Positions 49,005 to 58,785 of a stretch of DNA of 64,000 nt are shown here, in pieces. The stretch covers positions 62,001 through 126,000 of the forward strand of contig JAIXHJ010000001.1 in NCBI GenBank assembly GCA_030145845.1, written 5' to 3'. Below the pieces are notes generated by a model, which had not been told where the DNA came from, did not search any database, and saw only the letters and a list, made by a program, of their open reading frames with translations. The DNA is from Pseudomonadota bacterium (GTDB lineage: Bacteria; Pseudomonadota; Gammaproteobacteria; Pseudomonadales; Oceanobacteraceae). Numbering within the stretch: position 1 is the stretch's first letter; every line of letters begins with the position of its first letter. The translations under genes and the position numbers were made by a program.

Positions 49005-51250
49005 CTTCAGTAACGCCTTTATTTATTCCGCGGATTACCGTGGTCGGCCTTGGGCTGATCGGTTGTTCGTGGGTGAAGGGTCTGCGCAGCCAGGGCTGTG
49101 TGGGGGAGGTTGTCGGTTATGACCGCAATCTCGACTCCATGCAGGAAGCATTGCGCACCGGGCTGATTGATGATTTCAGTACCGATCTCAGTCTGGCCGT
49201 ACAGGCGTCAGATCTGGTCATTATCTCGGTACCGATCCTGGCCGTTCGTCAGGTGCTCGAAGATATGCTGCCCGGCCTTGCTGCTGAGACCGTGCTGACC
49301 GATGTTGGCTCAGTTAAAGGCTCGGTGGCAGCGGATGTGGCGGCGGTGCTGGGTGCTGATTTTCCGCGCTTTGTGCTTGGTCATCCCATTGCCGGCTCTG
49401 AGCGCAGTGGTGTCGCCGCCGCTGATGAACATCTGTATGTGCGTCATAAAGTGATTCTGACGCCGCAGGCGCACACCGAGGCCCGCGCTCTGGCACTGGT
49501 GAAGTCAGCCTGGCAGGCGGTGGGTGCGGATGTCGAAGAAATGATGGTGGCTCACCACGATGAAGTACTGGCGGCCACCAGTCATCTGCCACACCTGCTG
49601 GCGTATTCGCTGGTCGATACGCTGGCCAACAGTCACGAAAATAAAGAAATCTTTAACTATGCTGCCGGTGGCTTCCGCGATTTTACCCGCATTGCTGCCA
49701 GCAGCCCGGTGATGTGGCGGGATATTTTCTCTGCCAACAAAGGGCAGGTTCTGAAAACTCTGGATCTGTTCTCACATGACCTTGCCTTTCTGCGTGCTGC
49801 AATCGAACAGGATGACACCACCACCGTGATGGGGGTGCTTACCCGTGCTAAAGTGGCGCGCGATCATTTTTCCAAAATTCTTGCCCGCAGGGCCTATGTT
49901 GATCCTATGAAAACAGCGTCTGTTAATTATCTGGCGTCACCGGCGGGTGCGCTGACCGGCAGCTTCCGCGTGCCGGGCGACAAGTCCATTTCACACCGTT
50001 CCATCATGCTGGGTTCGCTGGCCAATGGCACTACTGAGGTGACCGGCTTTCTGGAAGGCGAAGACAGTCTGGCGACCCTGCAGGCGTTCCGGGATATGGG
50101 CGTGGTCATTGAAGGACCACACCGTGGCCGGGTGACCATTCATGGCGTTGGCCTGCATGGCCTGCAGGCGCCGCCGAATACCCTGTATCTGGGTAACTCA
50201 GGTACGTCCATGCGTCTGCTGGCCGGTCTGATGGCGGGGCAGGACTTTGATGTTGAAATGAGCGGTGATGAATCCCTGTCCAAGCGCCCGATGGGACGTG
50301 TGGCGGATCCGCTGCGTCTGATGGGAGCGGTGGTGGATACTGCGGAGGGTGGCCGTCCACCGCTGAAAGTCCACGGTGCCAATAAACTGCAGGGCATTCA
50401 TTACGACCTGCCCATGGCCAGTGCGCAGGTGAAAAGCTGTGTGCTGCTGGCGGGTCTGTACGCTGCAGGCGAAACCTCGGTAACCGAACCGGCACCGACC
50501 CGTGATCATACCGAGCGGATGCTGAAAGGCTTTGGCTACGATGTGCAGGTGGATGGCAGCACCGTGCGTATTCAGTCCGGTGGTGAGCTGACGGCAACCA
50601 ATATTGATGTGCCGTCGGATATTTCGTCTGCCGCTTTCTTTATGGTTGGTGCCAGCATCGCGGAAGGCTCAGATATCACACTGGAGCACGTGGGTATTAA
50701 CCCGACCCGTATCGGTGTGATCAATATTCTGAAAGCCATGGGCGGCAATATTGAGGTGCTGAATGAACGCGAAGTCGGCGGCGAGCCGGTAGCGGATATC
50801 CGCATCCGCAGCGCGCAGCTGAAAGGGATTCATATTCCGGAAGATCAGGTGCCGCTGGCGATTGATGAGTTTCCGGCGCTGTTTGTGGCGGCGGCCTGCG
50901 CGGAAGGTGAAACCGTGCTGACCGGCGCCGAAGAGCTGCGGGTGAAAGAAAGTGACCGTATTCAGGCCATGGTGGATGGCCTGGTGGCGCTGGGGGTGGA
51001 TGCCAGAGGGACAGAAGACGGTGCCCGGATTCAGGGGAAAGGTGGTCAGGGAATGGCAGAAGCTGTGTTTGGCAGTGGGGATATTGTGACGCATCACGAT
51101 CACCGTATTGCCATGAGTTTCGCCATGGCCTCGCTGCGTGCTGCCGGCGTTATCCGGATTCTGGACTGTGCCAATGTTGCCACCTCTTTCCCGGGGTTTG
51201 TGGAGCTGTCCAATAACGCCGGTCTCAATATTGAAGCGAAAGAAGGTTAA
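49001..51250 (+). CDS. Prephenate dehydrogenase / EPSP synthase fusion
   Basis: 749 residues from a TTG start. The TyrA half (about 1-295) has [15 protein letters not shown] for NAD(P) and [13 protein letters not shown]. The AroA half (about 305-749) has [41 protein letters not shown] and the RVKESDRI active-site region. One chain thus carries the EPSP-forming step of shikimate and the tyrosine-specific step. This fusion is known in pseudomonads. The only start is the TTG overlapping the hisC stop. The gene name tyrA-aroA is used informally. Confidence 0.95.
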   Translation: MTSVTPLFIPRITVVGLGLIGCSWVKGLRSQGCVGEVVGYDRNLDSMQEALRTGLIDDFSTDLSLAVQASDLVIISVPILAVRQVLEDMLPGLAAETVLTDVGSVKGSVAADVAAVLGADFPRFVLGHPIAGSERSGVAAADEHLYVRHKVILTPQAHTEARALALVKSAWQAVGADVEEMMVAHHDEVLAATSHLPHLLAYSLVDTLANSHENKEIFNYAAGGFRDFTRIAASSPVMWRDIFSANKGQVLKTLDLFSHDLAFLRAAIEQDDTTTVMGVLTRAKVARDHFSKILARRAYVDPMKTASVNYLASPAGALTGSFRVPGDKSISHRSIMLGSLANGTTEVTGFLEGEDSLATLQAFRDMGVVIEGPHRGRVTIHGVGLHGLQAPPNTLYLGNSGTSMRLLAGLMAGQDFDVEMSGDESLSKRPMGRVADPLRLMGAVVDTAEGGRPPLKVHGANKLQGIHYDLPMASAQVKSCVLLAGLYAAGETSVTEPAPTRDHTERMLKGFGYDVQVDGSTVRIQSGGELTATNIDVPSDISSAAFFMVGASIAEGSDITLEHVGINPTRIGVINILKAMGGNIEVLNEREVGGEPVADIRIRSAQLKGIHIPEDQVPLAIDEFPALFVAAACAEGETVLTGAEELRVKESDRIQAMVDGLVALGVDARGTEDGARIQGKGGQGMAEAVFGSGDIVTHHDHRIAMSFAMASLRAAGVIRILDCANVATSFPGFVELSNNAGLNIEAKEG

Positions 51251-51254
51251 GCGG

Positions 51255-51938
51255 ATGACTGATCAGCAAACTCCGGTCATCGCCGTTGATGGCCCCTCCG
51301 GTGCCGGTAAGGGCACGGTCTGTGCGCGTCTGGCGGCAGCACTGGGCTGGCAGTTGCTCGACAGTGGCGCGCTGTACCGGATTACCGGCCTCGCCGCCGG
51401 CCGTAAAGGCATTGCTCTGGACGATGAGTCTGCCGTCAGCCGGATTGCCGCGGCTCTGGATGTGCGTTTCGAACCGACATCTGAAGGCGTGCGGGTGATT
51501 CTGGAAGGTGATGATGTCACCACCACCATCCGCACTGAAGAGGTGGGGAGTCTGGCCTCGCAGGTAGCGGCCCTGCCGGCCGTCCGTGATGCCCTGTTAC
51601 AGCGCCAGCGTGACTTCCGGGCGCCACCGGGTGTGATTGCTGACGGCCGGGATATGGGGACCGTGGTGTTTACTGATGCGCCGGTTAAGGTATTCCTCAC
51701 CGCCAGTGCCGAGGAGCGCGGCCGCCGGCGCTACAAACAGTTGACTGAAAAGGGCATAAGTGCTAGTTTGCCGGCCCTTATCGAAGACATCCGAGCCCGA
51801 GATGAGCGTGACAGCAACCGTGCTGTTGCCCCATTGAAGCCCGCGCAAGATGCTGTTCTGATCGACAGTACCTCAATGAGTATTGAGGAAGTATGCGATC
51901 AGGTTATGAATCTTGTCCGTACAGCAGGACTGATCTGA
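51255..51938 (+). CDS. cmk: Cytidylate kinase
   Basis: 227 residues. Phosphorylates CMP and dCMP. P-loop [12 protein letters not shown] near residue 10, and the [10 protein letters not shown] and RGRRRYKQL segments. The ATG at 51255 follows GAAGG and lies 4 bases from the fusion stop. Coding sequence carries a candidate promoter for rpsA. Confidence 0.96.
   Translation: MTDQQTPVIAVDGPSGAGKGTVCARLAAALGWQLLDSGALYRITGLAAGRKGIALDDESAVSRIAAALDVRFEPTSEGVRVILEGDDVTTTIRTEEVGSLASQVAALPAVRDALLQRQRDFRAPPGVIADGRDMGTVVFTDAPVKVFLTASAEERGRRRYKQLTEKGISASLPALIEDIRARDERDSNRAVAPLKPAQDAVLIDSTSMSIEEVCDQVMNLVRTAGLI
51741..51769 (+). promoter_or_regulatory. Candidate promoter inside cmk for rpsA
   Basis: TTGACT (51741-51746), 17-base spacer, TAGTTT (51764-51769). 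A good -35 with a moderate -10. In E. coli too, rpsA has promoters within cmk. Confidence 0.45.
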
Positions 51939-51942
51939 GATG

Positions 51943-51993
51943 AAATCACTGCGTTAGCCGGCTCATCGTTTCCAAGAGAACGCAGTGATTTTT
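51943..51993 (+). promoter_or_regulatory. Long hairpin in the cmk-rpsA leader
   Basis: AAATCACTGCGTT (51943-51955) pairs perfectly over 13 bp with 51979-51991 around a 23-base loop. TTTTT overlaps the 3' end (51989-51993). It could be a terminator for cmk, an attenuator, or part of the S1 autoregulatory leader; the AACGCAGTGA strand ends 90 bases before rpsA. Confidence 0.55.
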
Positions 51994-52085
51994 ATAAGCG
52001 AACTAACCCCGGGTATCTGGCTATCCGGACAGCGTAAGCAGCCGTCTGACGGTAAGCGCGCACTAACTCTACAGGTATATTACAC

Positions 52086-53768
52086 ATGAGCGAAAGCTTT
52101 GCAGCGTTATTCGAAGAATCCCTGAAAGAACTGGATATGCAGGCCGGTTCCATCGTTACTGGTACCGTTGTTGATATCGACAGCGACTGGGTTACCGTTA
52201 ACGCAGGTCTGAAATCAGAAGCAGTTATTCCACGCAGTCAGTTCCTGAATGAAAAAGGTGAACTGGAAGTTGCCGTTGGTGATGAGACTCAGGTGTCTCT
52301 GGAAGCGGTTGAAGATGGTTTCGGTGAAACCCGTCTGTCCCGTGAGAAAGCCAAGCGTGCTGAAAGCTGGAAAGAACTGGAAAAAGCCTTCGAAGCTGAC
52401 GAGCTGGTTACCGGTATCATCAACGGTAAGGTTAAAGGTGGTTTCACCGTTGATCTGAAAAACATCCGTGCCTTCCTGCCAGGCTCTCTGGTTGACGTAC
52501 GTCCGGTACGTGACACTGCGCACCTGGAAGGTAAAGAGCTGGAATTCAAAGTTATCAAGCTGGATGCCAAGCGTAACAACGTTGTGGTTTCCCGCCGTGC
52601 CGTTCTGGAAGCTGCTAACAGCCAGGAACGCGAAGAACTGCTGGCTAACCTGCAGGAAGGTCAGTCTGTTAAAGGTATCGTTAAGAACCTGACCGACTAC
52701 GGTGCGTTCGTGGATCTGGGCGGTGTTGACGGCCTGCTGCACATCACTGACATGGCCTGGAAACGCATCAAGCACCCAAGCGAAATCGTTGCCGTTGGTG
52801 ATGAAATCGACGTTAAAGTGCTGAAATTCGACCGTGAGCGCAACCGCGTATCTCTGGGTCTGAAACAGCTGGGTGATGATCCTTGGGTGAACATCAACGA
52901 ACGTTACCCGGAAAATGCCCGTGTTAAAGCACGCGTTACCAACCTGACTGACTACGGCTGCTTCGCTGAGCTGGAAGAAGGTGTTGAAGGTCTGGTTCAC
53001 GTGTCTGAAATGGACTGGACTAACAAGAACATCCACCCGAGCAAAGTTGTTCAGGTTGGTGATGAAATCGACGTAATGGTTCTGGACATTGACGAAGAGC
53101 GTCGTCGTATCTCTCTGGGTATCAAGCAGTGCACCATGAACCCATGGGAAGAGTTCGGTACCAAGTTCAACAAAGGCGACAAGATCTCCGGTAAGATCAA
53201 GTCCATCACTGACTTCGGTATCTTTATCGGTCTGGACGGCGGCATCGACGGTCTGGTTCACCTGTCTGACATCAGCTGGAACGACAGCGGTGAAGACGCG
53301 GTACGTAACTACAAGAAAGGCGATGAACTGGAAACTGTTATCCTGTCCATCGACCCTGAGCGTGAGCGTATCTCTCTGGGCGTGAAACAGCTGGAAAGCG
53401 ATCCGTTCTCCGAGTTCGTTGCTGAAAACGACAAAGGTTCTCTGGTTAAAGGTAAAGTGACTGCCGTTGATGCGAAAGCAGCAACCGTAGAACTGGCCGA
53501 AGGCGTTGAAGCGACTCTGAAAGCGTCTGAAATCAGCCGTGACAAAGTAGAAGATGCGCGCAATGTTCTGAACGAAGGTGAAGAAGTTGAAGCGGTTATC
53601 ACTGCTGTGGACCGTAAGAACCGCACCATCAGCCTGTCTGTGAAAGCAAAAGACAGCGCTGAAGACAAAGCCGCTCTGAAAGCGCAGCGTGAAAAAGCTG
53701 ACGCTGAAATGACTGGTCCGACCACCATTGGTGATCTGATCAAAGAGCAGCTGAATCAGAAAGACTGA
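52086..53768 (+). CDS. rpsA: 30S ribosomal protein S1
   Basis: 560 residues with six S1 repeats, each starting with a pattern such as [16 protein letters not shown] or [25 protein letters not shown]. Binds mRNA and brings it to the ribosome. Codon use is more biased than in neighbours (CTG, GAA, GTT, CGT), as expected for high expression. No strong Shine-Dalgarno is visible before the ATG, also typical of rpsA. Followed by a strong terminator. Confidence 0.98.
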   Translation: MSESFAALFEESLKELDMQAGSIVTGTVVDIDSDWVTVNAGLKSEAVIPRSQFLNEKGELEVAVGDETQVSLEAVEDGFGETRLSREKAKRAESWKELEKAFEADELVTGIINGKVKGGFTVDLKNIRAFLPGSLVDVRPVRDTAHLEGKELEFKVIKLDAKRNNVVVSRRAVLEAANSQEREELLANLQEGQSVKGIVKNLTDYGAFVDLGGVDGLLHITDMAWKRIKHPSEIVAVGDEIDVKVLKFDRERNRVSLGLKQLGDDPWVNINERYPENARVKARVTNLTDYGCFAELEEGVEGLVHVSEMDWTNKNIHPSKVVQVGDEIDVMVLDIDEERRRISLGIKQCTMNPWEEFGTKFNKGDKISGKIKSITDFGIFIGLDGGIDGLVHLSDISWNDSGEDAVRNYKKGDELETVILSIDPERERISLGVKQLESDPFSEFVAENDKGSLVKGKVTAVDAKAATVELAEGVEATLKASEISRDKVEDARNVLNEGEEVEAVITAVDRKNRTISLSVKAKDSAEDKAALKAQREKADAEMTGPTTIGDLIKEQLNQKD

Positions 53769-53783
53769 TCTTCAGCCTCTGAT

Positions 53784-53811
53784 AAAAAAACCCGCTCCGG
53801 CGGGTTTTTTT
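53784..53811. terminator. Terminator after rpsA
   Basis: CCCGC (53791-53795), TCCG loop, GCGGG (53800-53804), with A7 before and T7 after. Very strong and symmetrical. Confidence 0.93.
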
Positions 53812-53827
53812 ATGTCTGACGATTTTT

Positions 53828-53917
53828 GTAGGAACGGCCCTGCGAACAAGGGCGGTGAATCTGGCGGCTGCCGTAGGGCAGGCTGCGCCTGCAATCGGCG
53901 GCACGGCCACCTCCTAC
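53828..53917 (+). repeat. REPIN copy 1 (divergent)
   Basis: Begins GTAGGAACGGCCCTGCG and ends GGCCACCTCCTAC; the palindromic core has diverged (CCCTGCGAACAAGGGC). About 90 bases. Confidence 0.7.
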
Positions 53918-53991
53918 AGATAAAACGCGGCCGCCTACTGCAATAATCTATCGGCGGCACGGTTATCTTCTGCCATATTAGGCAATTGCCT

Positions 53992-54083
53992 GTAGGAGCG
54001 GGCCATGCCCGCGAATAATGGCGGTGAATGTTAGGTTGCAGGGCAGGCTACGCCTGCAATCGGAGGCACGGCCACCGCCTGCA
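53992..54083 (+). repeat. REPIN copy 2
   Basis: Begins GTAGGAGCGGGCCATGCC, ends CCACCGCCTGCAG. Nearly identical over its first 60 bases to copies 3 and 4. Confidence 0.8.
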
Positions 54084-54103
54084 GGTTGAGACGCGATGTT
54101 ATT

Positions 54104-54180
54104 GTAGGAGCGGGCCATGCCCGCGAATAATGGCGGTGAATGTTAGGTTGCAGGGCAGGCTGCATGGCCACCTCCTGCAG
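54104..54180 (+). repeat. REPIN copy 3 (shortened)
   Basis: Same head as copy 2, but about 16 bases are missing before the CATGGCCACCTCCTGCAG end, so the unit is about 77 bases. Confidence 0.8.
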
Positions 54181-54199
54181 TTTGAGACGCGATGTTATT

Positions 54200-54292
54200 G
54201 TAGGAGCGGGCCATGCCCGCGAATAATGGCGGTGAATGTTAGGTTGCAGGGCAGGCTACGCCAGTAATCGGAGGCATGGCCACCTCCTGCAG
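54200..54292 (+). repeat. REPIN copy 4
   Basis: Full-length copy with ACGCCAGTAATCGG in place of ACGCCTGCAATCGG and a CATGGCCACCTCCTGCAG end. Confidence 0.8.
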
Positions 54293-54314
54293 GTTGAGAC
54301 GCGATGTTGTTATT

Positions 54315-54341
54315 GTAGGAACGGGCCATGCCCGTGAACAG
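54315..54341 (+). repeat. Single REP half-copy 5
   Basis: Only the head remains: GTAGGAACGGGCCATGCCCG, then unique sequence from GAACAGG. Confidence 0.75.
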
Positions 54342-54538
54342 GCTGAGCTGCTTTGTTCCCTCCGGCGTGCAAAAAACAAACAACGCTTGCAAAAGGGATG
54401 AGCTAACTGCATGATTTAGCTAGCTTTATTGCAATCGGGCAAGCAATAGTGAGGCAGCCCCCTGATTCAGGTGTGGTTATTAGCCGTAACGGCCGTGCTG
54501 TGCTCCCGGTGAGCTAACTTCTCAAGGAGGGAAAGGCG
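54342..54538. other. Upstream region of ihfB
   Basis: About 200 bases of unique sequence between the repeats and ihfB. It contains a palindromic TTAGCTAGCTTTATTG stretch near 54416-54432 and a strong AAGGAGG (54524-54530) for ihfB. The promoter is likely here but no convincing -35/-10 pair stands out. Confidence 0.5.
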
Positions 54539-54835
54539 ATGACGAAATCCGAGCTGATCGAACGCATAGTCAGCCGACAGCCGCAGCTTTCATCGAAAGA
54601 TGTTGAGCTGGCAGTCAAAACCCTGCTCGACCATATGTCACAGACACTGTCGTCCGGTGACCGTATTGAAATCCGCGGCTTTGGCAGCTTTTCACTGCAT
54701 TACCGCGCTCCCAGGGTTGGCCGTAATCCGAAAACCGGAGAGACCGTCGACCTGAAGGGTAAATTTGTTCCGCATTTCAAGCCTGGTAAGGAACTGCGTG
54801 ATCAGGTTAATGAATTCCTTGAGCAGGAAGAGTAA
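54539..54835 (+). CDS. ihfB: Integration host factor subunit beta
   Basis: 98 residues. HU/IHF fold: [33 protein letters not shown] and [10 protein letters not shown] (the Pro that intercalates into DNA). Bends DNA as a heterodimer with IhfA. Strong AAGGAGG upstream. Same position after rpsA as himD in Pseudomonas. Confidence 0.97.
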   Translation: MTKSELIERIVSRQPQLSSKDVELAVKTLLDHMSQTLSSGDRIEIRGFGSFSLHYRAPRVGRNPKTGETVDLKGKFVPHFKPGKELRDQVNEFLEQEE

Positions 54836-54843
54836 GCAGACTT

Positions 54844-55125
54844 ATGAAAAAGCTCAAAGCAGGCCTCAGTGTTCTGCTGTTTATCCTGGTGCTGGCTTAC
54901 GCTCTGGCGTTTGCAGCCAATAACAGCCTTCCGGTTGAGCTGGATTTCCTGATCGGCAGTCCTCTGACGCTGCCTGTGTCTGTCTGGCTGGCACTGGCTC
55001 TGTTCTCCGGCGTTGTTGTCGGTATTTTCAGTAATATGGCTGCTTCAGCCCGTCACCGGCTTGCGCTCCGCCAACTGAAGAAAGAACTTTCAGAAACCAA
55101 ACAGAGGCTGAGTAAGCTCCCTTAG
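54844..55125 (+). CDS. lapA: Lipopolysaccharide assembly protein A (LapA, DUF1049)
   Basis: 93 residues, two membrane helices (about 5-25 and 42-65) with FAANNSLPVELDFLIGSPL between, and a cytoplasmic helix. With LapB it controls LPS synthesis through LpxC stability. 8 bases after ihfB and 7 before lapB. Confidence 0.9.
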   Translation: MKKLKAGLSVLLFILVLAYALAFAANNSLPVELDFLIGSPLTLPVSVWLALALFSGVVVGIFSNMAASARHRLALRQLKKELSETKQRLSKLP

Positions 55126-55132
55126 GCTCAAT

Positions 55133-56311
55133 ATGATGGATTCTGCACTGGTATATGTGCTGCTTCTGCTGGGTGTGGCCATTGGCTGGACGCTCGGCTA
55201 CCGGTTTGCCCGGCAGGCTAAGAAGGCATCGTCACCGGACTGGATTCCCAGTGTTGAATTCCTGCTGGCTGAAGCCAATGATGCATCCCTTGAGCGTCTG
55301 CTCAATGTTCCCAATCTTGATGACGACTCCATTGACCTGTTTCTGAAGCTCGGGCGGACCTTGCGCGAAAAGGGCGAAGCTGACCGCGCGGTTCATCTGC
55401 ATCAGGCACTGTTTGCCCGCACCGGCCTGCCGCGCAGCACGCAGATGCTGCTGGAGCTGGAGCTGGCAATCGATTATTCCTATGCCGGCCTGCTCGACCG
55501 GGCGGAGCGTCTCTTCCTGCGCCTGCTGGATGCCAGAGGGCGTATTCAGGAGCAGGCGTCACTGTATCTCACTGAATTGTATGAAGAAGAGGGTGAGTGG
55601 CAGAAAATCCTGAAACTACAGCGTGACAAGCGACTGGCGGTGACGGTTGAACTGGCTCAGCGTATTTCTCATGCGGCCTGTGAGCTGGCTGAGCTGGCGG
55701 CAAAACAGGGTAACTTTCTCGAAACCCAGCAGTTGTGCCGCCAGGCGCTGAAAACAGACTCCCGCTGTGCCCGCGCCTATGTGGTACTGGGGAATCTGGC
55801 GCACAGTCAGAATGAGCCGCGGGAAGCAATCCGCTGTTACCTGAAAGCAGTGGAGGTGGACAGCGAAGTGATCGTGGTGGTGTTGGAGCCACTGCGTGAC
55901 TGCTTTGTTGCCGTCGGTGACGTGCAGGGACTGCTGCTGCATCTGGAAAGCCAGTGGCGGGCGAGCCAGTACGTGCCGGCACTGGCAGCCAGAGTTGAGT
56001 GTCTGGCGGAAAAAGACGGAATAGAAAAAGCCATCACATCGTTGTTATCAGAGCTGGCTGAGCAGCCCTCCAATCAGGGCTTTTTTGCTCTGGTAGAACT
56101 GGTGGTCAGTCATAAGCGGCAGCTCGACAAGTCGCAGTTACTGGTGCTGTATGATATTCTGCGGCGCATTGTTGAGAACGAACCCAAGTTTGTCTGTAAG
56201 AGCTGTGGCTTCAAAGCGAAAGAGTTTCACTGGCGCTGTCCAAGCTGCAAAGGCTGGTCGACCGTGACTCCGTTTGTGCCGCAATTGCCCGGACCCAAGC
56301 TTGATTTATAA
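55133..56311 (+). CDS. lapB: Lipopolysaccharide assembly protein B (YciM)
   Basis: 392 residues. N-terminal membrane anchor (LVYVLLLLGVAIGWTLGYRF), a run of TPR repeats (about 70-340) and a C-terminal rubredoxin-like zinc knuckle CKSCGF...RCPSCKGW. Acts with FtsH to set LpxC levels in E. coli. Fits beside a surface-sugar locus. It leads into pyrF after 12 bases. Confidence 0.95.
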   Translation: MMDSALVYVLLLLGVAIGWTLGYRFARQAKKASSPDWIPSVEFLLAEANDASLERLLNVPNLDDDSIDLFLKLGRTLREKGEADRAVHLHQALFARTGLPRSTQMLLELELAIDYSYAGLLDRAERLFLRLLDARGRIQEQASLYLTELYEEEGEWQKILKLQRDKRLAVTVELAQRISHAACELAELAAKQGNFLETQQLCRQALKTDSRCARAYVVLGNLAHSQNEPREAIRCYLKAVEVDSEVIVVVLEPLRDCFVAVGDVQGLLLHLESQWRASQYVPALAARVECLAEKDGIEKAITSLLSELAEQPSNQGFFALVELVVSHKRQLDKSQLLVLYDILRRIVENEPKFVCKSCGFKAKEFHWRCPSCKGWSTVTPFVPQLPGPKLDL

Positions 56312-56323
56312 CGGAAGAAAACC

Positions 56324-57043
56324 ATGACTGGCTCACCACAGGCAAAAACCGTTAATTCGCCGATTATTGTGGCCCTGGATTACCCCCGGCAGGAACTGGC
56401 GGTCGAAATGGCCAGGCAGCTTAACCCGCAACAGTGCCGGGTTAAAGTCGGCAAAGAACTCTTCACCAGTGCCGGTCCGGCTGTGGTCGAAAAACTGCAG
56501 AACCTCGGCTTCGATGTTTTCCTTGATCTTAAATTTCACGATATTCCCAATACCTGTGCCAAAGCGGTCGCTGCGGCGGCAGAGCTTGGTGTGTGGATGG
56601 TAAATGTCCATGCTTCCGGCGGCCGGCGGATGATGGAAGCTGCCCGTGAAGAAGTGGAAAAGAAATCGCACAGGCCTCTGCTGATTGCTGTCACCGTGCT
56701 GACTTCCATGGAGCGTGCAGATCTGGCGGAAACCGGTCTGGATATTGAACCGGTAACCCAGGTTGAGCGGCTGGCAAAACTGACTGAAGCCAGCGGTTTT
56801 GATGGGGTGGTCTGTTCTGCTCAGGAAGTCGGGCTGATACGGGAAGTCTGCTCAGATTCTTTTCTCACCGTAACACCGGGTATCCGCCCGCAGGGAACTG
56901 AACAGGGTGATCAGCGTCGGATAATGACACCGGAACAGGCCGTGGCTGCCGGTGTCAGTTATATGGTGATTGGCAGACCGGTAACCAAAGCCGGGGATCC
57001 GGCGCAGGCCTGCCAGAATATTCTTTCCTCATTAGGATACTGA
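56324..57043 (+). CDS. pyrF: Orotidine 5'-phosphate decarboxylase
   Basis: 239 residues, TIM barrel. Active-site [14 protein letters not shown] with the Lys between two Asp, near residue 68, and the C-terminal [16 protein letters not shown]. Last step of UMP synthesis. Follows lapB as in other gammaproteobacteria; 12 bases before rfaH. Confidence 0.97.
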   Translation: MTGSPQAKTVNSPIIVALDYPRQELAVEMARQLNPQQCRVKVGKELFTSAGPAVVEKLQNLGFDVFLDLKFHDIPNTCAKAVAAAAELGVWMVNVHASGGRRMMEAAREEVEKKSHRPLLIAVTVLTSMERADLAETGLDIEPVTQVERLAKLTEASGFDGVVCSAQEVGLIREVCSDSFLTVTPGIRPQGTEQGDQRRIMTPEQAVAAGVSYMVIGRPVTKAGDPAQACQNILSSLGY

Positions 57044-57055
57044 CCCGGAACGGCC

Positions 57056-57550
57056 ATGAATGGACGGAAGTGGTACGTGGTTCTGACCAAGCCTAAGCAG
57101 GAATTCAGAGCCAGGGATCATCTGATTCAGCAGGATGCAGACGTCTTTCTGCCGGAAACAGGCACTGAAGTGGTGCGTAACGGTAAGCGCACCCGACTTC
57201 AGCAGCCGTTGTTTCCGGGTTACCTCTTTATCTCCTGTACTGAAAATGACCCCTTGTTGAGCAAAATACGTTCAACCCGTGGCGCGCGTGGTCTGCTGCG
57301 TTTCGGTGCCGATATCATTACGGTACAGAGTGAACTGATCGATGACCTGAAGCGTCGTTGCCAGGCACTTGCCGATGGCGAAACGCTGTTTAAGGAAGGA
57401 CAGACGGTTAAAATACAGTCAGGTCCGTTCCGCGAATATGACGCAATATTCCATCAGTATGATGGTGAAAAACGCGCGATTGTATTTTTATCAATATTAA
57501 ATCAGCAACAAAAACTGGTCCTGGATTTGCAAGATCTTAATGTTGCCTGA
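57056..57550 (+). CDS. rfaH: Transcription antitermination factor RfaH
   Basis: 164 residues. NusG paralogue: NGN domain with KWYVVLTKPKQEFRARDHL at the start and the QQPLFPGYLFI turn. The C-terminal KOW region (about 112-160) lacks the usual NusG KOW glycine pattern, as in RfaH. RfaH binds RNA polymerase paused at an ops site and recruits ribosomes to long polysaccharide operons. It sits 80 bases from an exact ops, and in the pyrF transcript. Confidence 0.92.
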   Translation: MNGRKWYVVLTKPKQEFRARDHLIQQDADVFLPETGTEVVRNGKRTRLQQPLFPGYLFISCTENDPLLSKIRSTRGARGLLRFGADIITVQSELIDDLKRRCQALADGETLFKEGQTVKIQSGPFREYDAIFHQYDGEKRAIVFLSILNQQQKLVLDLQDLNVA

Positions 57551-57585
57551 ATAATACTGATGTAATTGTTAATAGTGATTAAAAA

Positions 57586-57614
57586 TTGACCCGTCAGCGA
57601 CATCAGGGAACATT
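57586..57614 (+). promoter_or_regulatory. Possible promoter of the polysaccharide operon
   Basis: TTGACC (57586-57591) and AACATT (57609-57614) are spaced 17 bases apart. The -10 is poor. It lies between rfaH and the ops site, where the operon should start. Confidence 0.3.
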
Positions 57615-57630
57615 CGCAATAAAACCCTCG

Positions 57631-57642
57631 GGCGGTAGCGTG
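57631..57642 (+). promoter_or_regulatory. ops element (RfaH recruitment site)
   Basis: GGCGGTAGCGTG matches the E. coli ops core GGCGGTAGnnTG exactly. It lies about 70 bases upstream of galU and about 80 bases after rfaH. RNA polymerase pauses here and loads RfaH through the non-template strand. Confidence 0.9.
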
Positions 57643-57712
57643 CCTGCAACACAGGGCGTGTTGAATGGCGTTTTATTGGTTGCAAAAATTCAGTGATACA
57701 GAGGACGACAGA

Positions 57713-58600
57713 ATGACGAAAGTAACAAAAGCAGTAATTCCGGTAGCAGGTCTGGGGACGAGAATGCTGCCGGCCTCCAAAGCCATTCCGAAAGAGATGC
57801 TGACGCTGGCAGATAAGCCGTTAATTCAGTATGTGGTGAATGAATGTGCAGCAGCGGGTATTACTGAGATTATTCTGGTAACGCATTCCTCTAAAAATGC
57901 GATCGAAAATCATTTTGACACCTCCTTTGAACTGGAATCGACACTGGAAGTCCGGGTCAAGCGTCAGTTGCTGGATGAGGTGCGCTCCATTACTCCGGAA
58001 GGCGTGACCATTATGCATGTCCGTCAGGGGCAGGCAAAAGGTCTCGGGCATGCGGTGCTTTGTGCTCAGCCTCTGGTTGGTGATGCACCGTTTGCGGTGG
58101 TCTTGCCGGATGTGCTGATTGATGACTCTTCGGCCAATCTGGAAGAAGAAAATCTGGCGGCTATGGTCAGTCTGTTTGACACGACCGGAGCATCACAGAT
58201 TCTGGTTGAGGCCGTCGCTGCAGATCAGGTGGATAAATACGGTATTGTTGATCTGGATGGCGCTGATATTAAACCGGGTGAAAGTGCACCGATCAAAGCC
58301 ATGGTAGAAAAACCATCGGTTAAATCGGCACCTTCCAATCTGGCAGTGGTAGGCCGTTATGTCCTGCCTGCCACTATCTGGCAGATACTCCGGCATACCG
58401 CACCTGGTGCGGGCAATGAGATACAGTTAACGGATGCCATTGCCGACCTGATGAAGAAAGAGCAGGTCAATGCCTTTTATATGACAGGAAAATCCCATGA
58501 CTGTGGTGGCAAACTGGGCTATATGAAAGCCTTTGTTGAGTACAGTATGCGTCACGAGAAAGAAGGCAAAGCCTTCAGTGAATGGTTAAAAACGCTCTGA
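57713..58600 (+). CDS. galU: UTP-glucose-1-phosphate uridylyltransferase
   Basis: 295 residues. Makes UDP-glucose. [20 protein letters not shown] is the nucleotide-binding loop and the VEKPS segment (about residue 203) is typical. The ATG at 57713 with GAGG upstream is preferred to the in-frame ATG at 57665. First gene after the ops; product feeds Ugd. Confidence 0.96.
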   Translation: MTKVTKAVIPVAGLGTRMLPASKAIPKEMLTLADKPLIQYVVNECAAAGITEIILVTHSSKNAIENHFDTSFELESTLEVRVKRQLLDEVRSITPEGVTIMHVRQGQAKGLGHAVLCAQPLVGDAPFAVVLPDVLIDDSSANLEEENLAAMVSLFDTTGASQILVEAVAADQVDKYGIVDLDGADIKPGESAPIKAMVEKPSVKSAPSNLAVVGRYVLPATIWQILRHTAPGAGNEIQLTDAIADLMKKEQVNAFYMTGKSHDCGGKLGYMKAFVEYSMRHEKEGKAFSEWLKTL

Positions 58601-58625
58601 AATCTGTTGTGATGAGCAATACTCC

Positions 58626-58645
58626 GGGGGTGGTCTCTGCCCCCC
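58626..58645 (+). terminator. Weak hairpin between galU and ugd
   Basis: GGGGG (58626-58630) and CCCCC (58640-58644) around a 9-base loop; the following U-run is poor (TTGATTATT). May only modulate; in an RfaH-antiterminated operon it need not stop transcription. Confidence 0.25.
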
Positions 58646-58785
58646 TTGATTATTAAATAGCCAGATTACCTTTTATTAAACGCCTGTAACATAAACGCCA
58701 TTGCAGCGCCGGTAATGACCGGTAATGCTATGGCACTCTGATTCTGTCTGATAGCACAGCGCAGGCTGTGTATGTGGAAAATCAA

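Larger units (their letters stand above)
53828..54341. repeat. REP/REPIN-like repeat cluster
   Basis: A stretch of about 510 bases without genes is made of repeated units. Each starts GTAGGAGCGGGC-CAT-GCCCG (variants with GTAGGAA) and ends in the near-inverse CCACCTCCTGCAG or CCACCTCCTAC. Start points are 53828, 53992, 54104, 54200 and 54315. Linkers (TGAGACGCGATGTTATT) also repeat. The GTAG head followed by an imperfect palindrome is the layout of pseudomonad REP sequences mobilised by RAYT transposases. No transposase gene is present here. Open frames in this stretch are spurious. Confidence 0.87.

Noticed and set aside
52215..53261. Minus-strand open frame of 348 codons inside rpsA
   Set aside because: Antisense to six conserved S1 repeats with biased codons; no ribosome site or recognisable domain.
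54028..54267. Open frame of 79 codons in the repeat cluster
   Set aside because: Made entirely of the repeated units; the protein is internally repetitive only because the DNA is.
53828..54341. Possible CRISPR array
   Set aside because: Spacing between repeats is uneven (164, 112, 96, 115 bases), the 'spacers' are themselves repeated, and no cas genes are present.
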